Part shown: positions 57,527 through 64,000 of the stretch, in pieces
How the letters are laid out: every line of letters begins with the position of its first letter
How positions within the stretch are numbered: the stretch's first letter is position 1
NCBI GenBank assembly: GCA_024305405.1
Contig: JAKNDB010000076.1
Coordinates: forward strand, 554,501 to 618,500
DNA length: 64,000 bases
Direction: 5' to 3'
DNA from: Dirofilaria immitis
Taxonomy: Eukaryota > Nematoda > Chromadorea > Rhabditida > Onchocercidae
Made by a program: the position numbers and the translations under genes
The notes under the pieces: model-generated
Seen by the model: only the letters and a program-made list of their open reading frames with translations
Database searches by the model: none
Told to the model about the DNA's origin: nothing

Positions 57527-57636
57527 CTACACAAAAAAAAAAAACGAGGAAGGCAAGACTCAATCACTTTCATATTACTAATATTTGTTCTAGATCTTCC
57601 TCAAATTTTTAAAGAAATGTCTAGAAATTTTTAAAG

Positions 57637-57947
57637 AAGAAATTCATTTACATGATAGTATTTATACTGTGTAAAAATTTTTGGGATAACTGACCAATTA
57701 CCTAAACTCTTTTTTGAGTTGCACTATTTTTACGAAGTTTTCATCTTCATTGGTCCATTATATATCCTCTTTATCCAATTCTATTTTTATTTGTTTCGTA
57801 TCTCAAATTCTAAGATATTTTATTGGAAGTATTTTATTCTTCTAACGAAAACTCCTACATTATTGATATTTATTTGTGGAATTGTAACCAAGAAAGTTAT
57901 CCCAAAAATTTTTACACAGTAAATACTATCATGTAAATGAATTTCTT
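57637..57947. mobile_element. Fold-back (MITE-like) element with about 54-bp terminal inverted repeats
   Basis: The left arm 57637-57691 (starts AAGAAATTCATTTACATGAT, ends TTTTTGGGATAACT) is the reverse complement of the right arm 57895-57947, apart from a 2-base indel. The element is about 311 bp. The roughly 200-bp centre has no transposase; its 67-codon hydrophobic plus-strand frame is AT-rich noise. A small inner hairpin (ACTC-TTTTTT-GAGT) sits near 57715. No clear target-site duplication is visible. It lies between the membrane-protein gene and the C15orf61 homologue. The size and long ends fit a non-autonomous DNA transposon. Confidence 0.8.
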
Positions 57948-58053
57948 TTTTGAAAATAAATTCATTATCGAATTAAAGAATATATCTAGGATACTGGAAA
58001 ATGCAAGAGAAAGAATATAAAGCTTTCATAACCTAAAGTCTGCCGAAATTATT

Positions 58054-61000
58054 TCAACTATGAAATTCTTTTAGCAAAAATTTGATTGCAACTTTTTGGC
58101 CTGTACTTTTGTCTACAATATAATCAGTATGTTGGATAAAAGCTCGTGCTGCTAATCCATACAGCAGGCAAGGCAGTCCTGCAAAATACTTCTACAAATC
58201 AAAGATTAAACAAAAACAATTGAAAGTATTGATAGAAACTGTCGGTACCATGGGTGCAAGCATGTACTATGAAGAACGAAGAATATTTAAGATCTTTTCA
58301 ATTCATTGTGTCATACAGTTCAAAGCCACTACTTAAGTGGAAAAAAATACTTGCCACAATTCAAAACTGTGATGAACTTGTATAAACGATTTTCAGTGTT
58401 AAAATCCTTCCACGGCTCTTTGGTGCAATGATACTTGATATATGGATAACAACCAATTCTGAAGCGAGAAGAAATATAAAGTTTAAAGTTCCAAAGAAAA
58501 CTATTTTATAGTTGAAGTGTTAACGAAACAACGAAGAGAGAAAATGGAGTAAAAGCTGGAATGCCAAGGAATAAACAAAAACAGCAGTGATATGGAAAAT
58601 AATTCAATTTTGATGTATGTCACGCAAAGAAAATGCTATACGGAAATCGACTTCAAAAAATGATATAAATACGGAAATTTCCTAATATAAAAATAGAAAC
58701 AGTGCATCTGCTAGCAGAAAAGTAATCATATTACCTCCGAAAAATAAACTGTTGATTTCTAAGTCTTCAACACCGATTTTTTAATATGTTTAAAATAATT
58801 TTTATATTTCCAAAGTACAAAAAATTTATAGAAACTGCAAATCTTATTAAAAAGCAAGCTGTTAGTTAAATTTAAAAAGCAAGCTGTTAGTTAACTTTAA
58901 TTACTCATTATTATTAATTAATGATATTAATCTGAGATTTGCTCCTTTTCCATGCATCTTTCGAACTTATGTATATCAACCACTGATTCCATCGCCTCTT
59001 GAAACTAATCCATCTTGTTTTTAAGATTATTAAGCGAGTAGCAGAAAGAAATAAGACTCACTGTTATGGCAAAGGAGCAATCCTCTTAAAATATAGTTCA
59101 GATGCATTATTTAGCACAGCAAATGGTAAGCTATTGCGACTCTTATCTTTTTCAGTTCCTTTATTACTTGATTCTTTAGAATATAATTGGCATACTATTC
59201 AGCTAACGAATTCACACTCTATTCTTGAAAAAGGGACATGAAATGAATAAAAAACTCCTCTTGATAGAACTAAGCAACTCAAACTTGAAAGAAATGGTCA
59301 GCTAGGTAACGGCAAACGAATGTATGGAAAATGACTTACTAATATATTTAATTAAATCATGAATCTTGATAACATTTTGAACAAGTGCTGTGGAAAAGTT
59401 AATTTTCAACCTAATGTGTTCCTTTACTTCTTGCATTAAGTGAACATTTCTCCAAAAATAAAACGGGTAATATCTATAAAATAGTAGCATGTAATATTCA
59501 TATACAATAATAAAATTCATTAAATATCTGAAAATTCGAGTTTCTCACATAGAAAAATTGATGAAAAAAACAGAACTAAAAGAAAATTTAGAAAGGAATA
59601 AACGAACAACATTTGTTGCAAGAGAAATGCATAGCGATGAACACAAGATTCTAAACTTCGAATACTAAAATCGTTTTTATCACTTTGACTCAGAAGGAAA
59701 AATCAAAGCCATATCTCAATATGGATGATTCTACCCCTCGAACAGAACTTTTAAAAACCGATGATTGTCGAAAGAAAAAATACTTTGTTTTCAATATCCT
59801 TATTTCTTTTACAGAATATAAAATATTATGAAATGACAGAAATTTTGAGGATTTTATTAATCTAAATTTCAAAAACCAAACTTTCGAAGTTCCTACTACT
59901 TTATTTTTGTCAACAATTCTTTCTTGCACAGAAAGCATATCTAAGTTAATAGCAAAACTAACTGGAAAAAAACAAAATAATGTCGGCAGACGTTACTATA
60001 GAAAGATACATGTTGCAAACAAATTATCGGTTCAAATAAAAAGTAATTCTTTAATTGCATTATATGAGAACATGCTATTTTCGTCTTTCTTTTTAGAAAA
60101 TTTCTGGTTGTTCCGAAATTGTTTCTAATTGGTTCAGGATTTCTGTGACTAGTGCTGTTGCTGAAGTTTTTACTTGAAAAAAGAAAAAAACTATTCTAAT
60201 AAACAAGCCACAACAAGGTATTAAAGTGTTACGAACCCATAAAGCTCAGAGTTAAATAAATAATTAATTTAGACTGTGGAAGTATCTGCTTAATGGCGAG
60301 TAAAACTCATGACAATGCAACTTTCACTTGAAAGATTCTGGAATCTGCAGATCAAAATAATTATGCTTTCAAATAATTACTAACTATGAAAAATTTAATT
60401 TCATTATGGACGAATATTCTATCACTCAGGAAAAAGTCCGATCAACAAGCATTAAAGTAAGAACCACACATCCATTTCAAGCATTAATACAGATGGATGA
60501 AAGAAATGAAAAATAGTTAATTCAATGAAACTTCGCGATAAAGATCTAAAATACATATAAAAAGCTATCCCAAACTGATCTTAAAATTTATGCATTGAAG
60601 ATAAGAGCAAAATATACACGCAGTCAATATTTTGCAATAAGCCTTTGTTTTTATACAACAGATTTTCATGAATATTTATAAACGAGCTTACTTATTAATT
60701 TAAATAAATAAACTTGTTAATTATTATTATAGTAGCTAGATACCATTTTTAACGTCAAATGTTCACAAAATAATTTAAATAGGAATTGAAAATCACGAAA
60801 CTAGAATCACTAAAATATAAACTTTAACAATCGTTGAAACTCTTCTGATGAATGAATTAAGATAAGAAAAAACCAAATTACAGTTGAAATTTTTTTGAAG
60901 TTAAAAAGATGAGTAATCCTTCAGCACTAGAACCAGATATCAGAGCACTATGCCTGCCATATAAATCTCCGAAATCGATTTCTACTGAACTAAATAATTT

Positions 61001-61939
61001 ATATAGTTCTTAGTGATAGAAAAAAATCAGCCTTTTCAGTCGTAAGGAATGAAACAGAATCAAGAAGCGATGGGTTCTGGATAAATAAATTACAAACAGC
61101 TATTGAAGAAACAATGGAAAAACTGAGAGAGAAATTATTCCCATAAATACATCAGTCAAAAGGATATAAAACAAAAAGAAATTACTTTCATTCAATGATA
61201 TCTTCAGACCATAGCTTAGCATTTTTTTCCGTAAGAAGTTCATACCGATAATAGCGAATGACAAAAAGGAACTTTATAAAATATGAAAAATACTGATAAA
61301 CAATAATAAAAATCCTATAAATAATACTCTTTTCCTGGAATGAAATGAAAGAAAAGAATTCCACAACACCAAGGCCATACTTCACACTACTGTGTCCTTT
61401 AATAATAATATCCTTTAATAATCGCACAGAATGTTAAACCACAGAAATATGCAAGAATAATATTTAATTCGTAATTAATTTTATTTTTTTCTCTGCAAAT
61501 ACTATTCCTGAAATTCTATATGACTGCAAAACTTATTGAAAATTATTAAAAAGACCACAACCTACAAAAATCGCGGCTATTATGAATAAAGTATTCAAAA
61601 ATGACTTTGCATGCACAATTCGTCACAGATCTAATAGAAATATGGCTGCTTATTCGATTTATCGAATGCTATATCATGCCTATCATATCTAGCACAATAA
61701 ATTTTAGAGTCCCTATGTCATTTTCCAAGCACTCTGAGATTTTTAATCAGGAAAGCGATTACGAAAGAGAAATTATCCATATTTTGAACTCATGTTTACG
61801 ATAAATATAAAAAATATGACAAAAACAATCGCCTTATCAAACAAAGCGTTGATTAAAGTTGTCTGTCTAATCGGCAACACCACACATCATATGACTAATA
61901 GCAGATCAATATAACATTAATCGAGCAACTACCTTTTCT

Positions 61940-61972
<33 letters not shown>

Positions 61973-62660
61973 TTCCATCCTCAAATTTTTTTAAACCACT
62001 ATGTAACACTTGCCATGGTATGTGAATCCTTATATTTAAAAAGCTATGATATATGGAAAGATATGAAAAATAGGACGTTTTTTCTTTTTGGATTTTATTA
62101 TCAATCTTTTTCAAAATATATTTTTTTACATTACATCACAAAGATCAAACATTACCAAACGCGAATGTTATGGGAAAGTATGTTCTTGAGGACACTATCG
62201 AATCAAACGTCTTTAAATATAGCAATGAAAAACGACATCAATATATTATGGAATAATAATAACATACCTTTATATGCAGGAACGTAATAACATACCTTAA
62301 TATGCAGTAATTATGGCCATCAATATTAAAATTGAAACGTTTGTCGCCAAAATTATCGTCCTGAATTTCCCTCAAATGTGCATGGAATGAGAATTTTTTG
62401 AGTAGTGAATAGTGAAGCCGAAAAAAGGTTTCTGCATGCATGTATTGTTATAAACTAATATTTCTATGATTTTTCCTCGTAAAATAATAATAAATATTGA
62501 AACATAGCTATTACCGATACAATAGGAAAAATGATGTCCATGTGGGATATTTACGGCTTTGAATGTAACTTCTCACAATTTGAGATGCAAATGGACGACG
62601 ACGATACAATGGATTGATAAAGTAACGATAAGGCCAGACAAACAATAAATATATCAGCAT
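58054..62660 (-). CDS. C15orf61: C15orf61 homologue (DUF4528), conserved protein of unknown function
   Basis: Four exons, all in consistent phase: 62660-62515, 62370-62296, 58458-58355, 58178-58054 (TGA), giving 149 residues (human 157). The N-terminus is basic and hydrophobic (MLIYLLFVWPYRYFINPLYR then RRPFASQIVRSYIQSRK), compatible with a mitochondrial or membrane targeting sequence. The core follows human C15orf61: PTWTSFFLLY (39-48), DDNFGDKRFNF, GHNYCILRIGCYPYIKYHC (67-85), KEPWKD, NRLYKFITVLNCGLPCLLYG, then TDYIVDKSTGQKVAIKFL. A hydrophobic segment near LPCLLYGLAARAF may contact membrane. The third intron starts with GC (TGTG|GCAAGT). The second intron is 3.8 kb. The start follows a TTTTCCAG acceptor by nine bases. 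Function is not established in the family as far as I know. Confidence 0.93.
58847..58895. repeat. 25-bp tandem duplication
   Basis: TTAAAAAGCAAGCTGTTAGT plus a few bases occurs twice head to tail inside the 3.8-kb intron of the C15orf61 homologue. Confidence 0.95.
60909..61013 (+). CDS. Small open frame inside a C15orf61 intron (weak)
   Basis: 34 codons from ATG to TAG, starting MSNPSALEPDIRALCLPYKS, with lower AT content than the flanks. The opposite strand over the same DNA is also open and reads SVEIDFGDLYGRHSALIS behind a TTTAG acceptor. The strand of any real exon is therefore unclear. No family recognised. Confidence 0.2.
   Translation: MSNPSALEPDIRALCLPYKSPKSISTELNNLYSS
61933..61977. 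repeat. CT microsatellite
   Basis: CTCTCT runs with a few TTT interruptions, within the long intron of the C15orf61 homologue. The Lys/Glu/Arg-repeat frame on the minus strand is an artefact. Confidence 0.95.
62258..62308. repeat. 22-bp direct duplication containing a splice donor
   Basis: The unit AATAACATACCTT(T/A)ATATGCAG occurs at 62258-62279 and 62287-62308. On the minus strand each copy carries AAG|GTATGTTATT. The upstream copy is the functional 5' splice site of C15orf61 exon 2. Confidence 0.9.
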
Positions 62661-62668
62661 AAGATGAG

Positions 62669-62676
62669 ACTGGAAA
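62669..62676 (-). other. Splice acceptor before the C15orf61 start codon
   Basis: Minus-strand TTTTCCAG is followed by TCTCATCTT and then the ATG at 62660. With no coding exon needed upstream, this is the likely spliced-leader acceptor. Confidence 0.55.
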
Positions 62677-63380
62677 ATCATTTTTGGGTATATTCAAATT
62701 ATAATACTCCATTTCCATACTTAACTACACTAATCATATAAATGTAAATCCGAAAGAAAAAAAAATTGTTTAGAACAATGCATGATGAAATTTGCGTAAA
62801 AACCCAAACTGTGGTAAGATATAGGATATTTGAAAGATTATGATAAACCTATGAAAATTGAAACAATCAACTACGGGTTTATATACATGGGATTGAATAT
62901 GTCTTATCATGGGACAAAAGTTCTGAGCAAATATAATGAGGGGATATTATAAAGAAAAACTGCCATGAATTGAATTCATATTACTGAGTGAATATAAAGG
63001 AAAATGAGATACAAAATTTAAAATTTATCTTAAGAAGATCGTTGGAAATCGTCTCGAGCAAAATCTTCTTTCGAATAGCTCCCTGTCAGGAAATATCGGA
63101 GTGAATAAGTTAAAAAAATAAATTCAACAAATCGAACGATGAATGCCAACTGAGCAGTTTGACCGTTTCCATATATCTAATTTTTTTTTCGCTGGATTCG
63201 CAGCTTTGCTTGCAGAAAGCAAACAACTGATATGGAAATACTGATACAAACTGGTCTCCTTAACATGGAATAATCGGCAACAATTCCCAGGAATAAGAAA
63301 AACAGGTTCGAAATTTAGTTCAAACTTTCAACGACAGTTATATGCACCAATACTGAGCAATACACAGCGCCCCTATTTAC

Positions 63381-63435
63381 TTATAACACGGCCTGAGGCT
63401 ATATTAGGTGGATCGCTACGAAAAGCTTTATTAAT
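63381..63435 (-). CDS. Candidate exon near the right edge (weak)
   Basis: Behind CCAATGCAG, 55 bases read INKAFRSDPPNIASGRVI and end at ATAA|GTAAAT. Splice signals are good and the residues look coding, but no family is recognised. The next exon downstream on this strand is not evident. It does not join the C15orf61 start in frame, so it would belong to another gene, perhaps one entering from the right. Confidence 0.3.
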
Positions 63436-64000
63436 CTGCATTGGGAATGAATGAATTCTCTAGATCGGCATATCACTTGCATCGTCTGGATTTGTTACGG
63501 CATTCTCAATAGTGCATGAAGAAAAAACGCATAAGAAAAACATTTAACTGTTACAAATGTATTCTGCTGTACTCCGCACAATATCCACGTTTTCATACCA
63601 AGGGACAATATATCGAAAAAGAAAAATAGCAATAATTGGGACTCGTAATAATGCGGCAGTATTTCGGAAAAAATTCTATACAGTGAAACTGGAATTTTAA
63701 TCCAGAAATGTATGAATCCCTAAGTTTTTCGACGCAAATTCCGTGGAGAGTTGGAAATCGTTTGAAGGTAGACAGAATTCTCAAACTTGGAAATTCAAAT
63801 AAAGCTTTTAACGATTCCCATCAAATATCAGTGAAAATTTGAAATGCAAAGTTCCGACGTCTTGAATATTAAACTCCGAAAAATTTACTTTCTCAGAATT
63901 AACAAAAGTAAAATATGTATTTCTAACGAATAATCTTATACAAAATATGTGACATAATACAACCATAACATCATAAGTGAATTCGCGAAAACTGCATACG

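Noticed and set aside
57719..57922. 67-codon hydrophobic plus-strand frame
   Set aside because: Lies entirely inside the fold-back element, AT-driven, with no transposase or known motif.
61929..62114. Open frame ending in Lys/Glu/Arg repeats
   Set aside because: Product of the CT microsatellite.
55883..62660. A single long gene joining the membrane-protein exons to the C15orf61 exons through a donor at 58107
   Set aside because: The exon 58178 runs on to a stop at 58054 that matches the end of C15orf61, so two genes are the better reading.

Overview
This window looks like nuclear DNA of a nematode, most likely a filarial (spirurid) worm. The DNA is very AT-rich. Genes consist of many short exons, typically 60-370 bases, split by small AT-rich introns that end in TTTTCAG or TTTTAG. 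Several start codons sit directly behind a TTTCAG-type acceptor, as expected for spliced-leader trans-splicing. The proteins are clearly animal. The genus assignment is inference.

Layout, left to right. (1) 97-7463, minus strand: ectodomain half of an EGF-receptor gene (let-23 family), from signal peptide through L1, Cys-rich, L2 and second Cys-rich regions. The transmembrane and kinase parts lie beyond the left edge. (2) 7500-18756: about 11 kb with no convincing gene, only weak candidates, a TA microsatellite, a hairpin and short tandem duplications. (3) 18757-29358, minus: katanin p80 (KATNB1 family), a WD40 propeller plus C-terminal con80 domain. (4) 29359-38332: gene-poor, with a long CATA microsatellite. 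(5) 38333-48203, minus: a CCAR1/CCAR2 (DBC1) family gene, lst-3/ccar-1 in C. elegans, with S1-like, DBC1/Nudix-like, SAP, degenerate EF-hand-like and coiled-coil parts. (6) 50299-51272, plus: mitochondrial ribosomal protein mL55. (7) 52530-54451, plus: DPM1, catalytic subunit of dolichol-phosphate mannose synthase, intact. (8) 55883-57171 and probably slightly beyond, minus: an unrecognised single-pass membrane protein with an acidic Ser/Thr-rich tail. (9) 57637-57947: a fold-back element with about 54-bp inverted ends. (10) 58054-62660, minus: a complete homologue of human C15orf61 (DUF4528), with a GC-AG intron and a 3.8-kb intron.

The genes are mostly unrelated housekeeping or signalling genes, not a pathway cluster. 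The strongest anomaly is in the sequence itself. In four genes many exons are exactly one base short, usually at an A/T homopolymer, while homology is preserved on both sides. This fits homopolymer undercalling in the assembly better than gene decay. I found no convincing novel multi-gene system. The most interesting biological items are the non-canonical GC donors, the duplicated splice donor in the C15orf61 homologue, the fold-back element and the unrecognised membrane protein.
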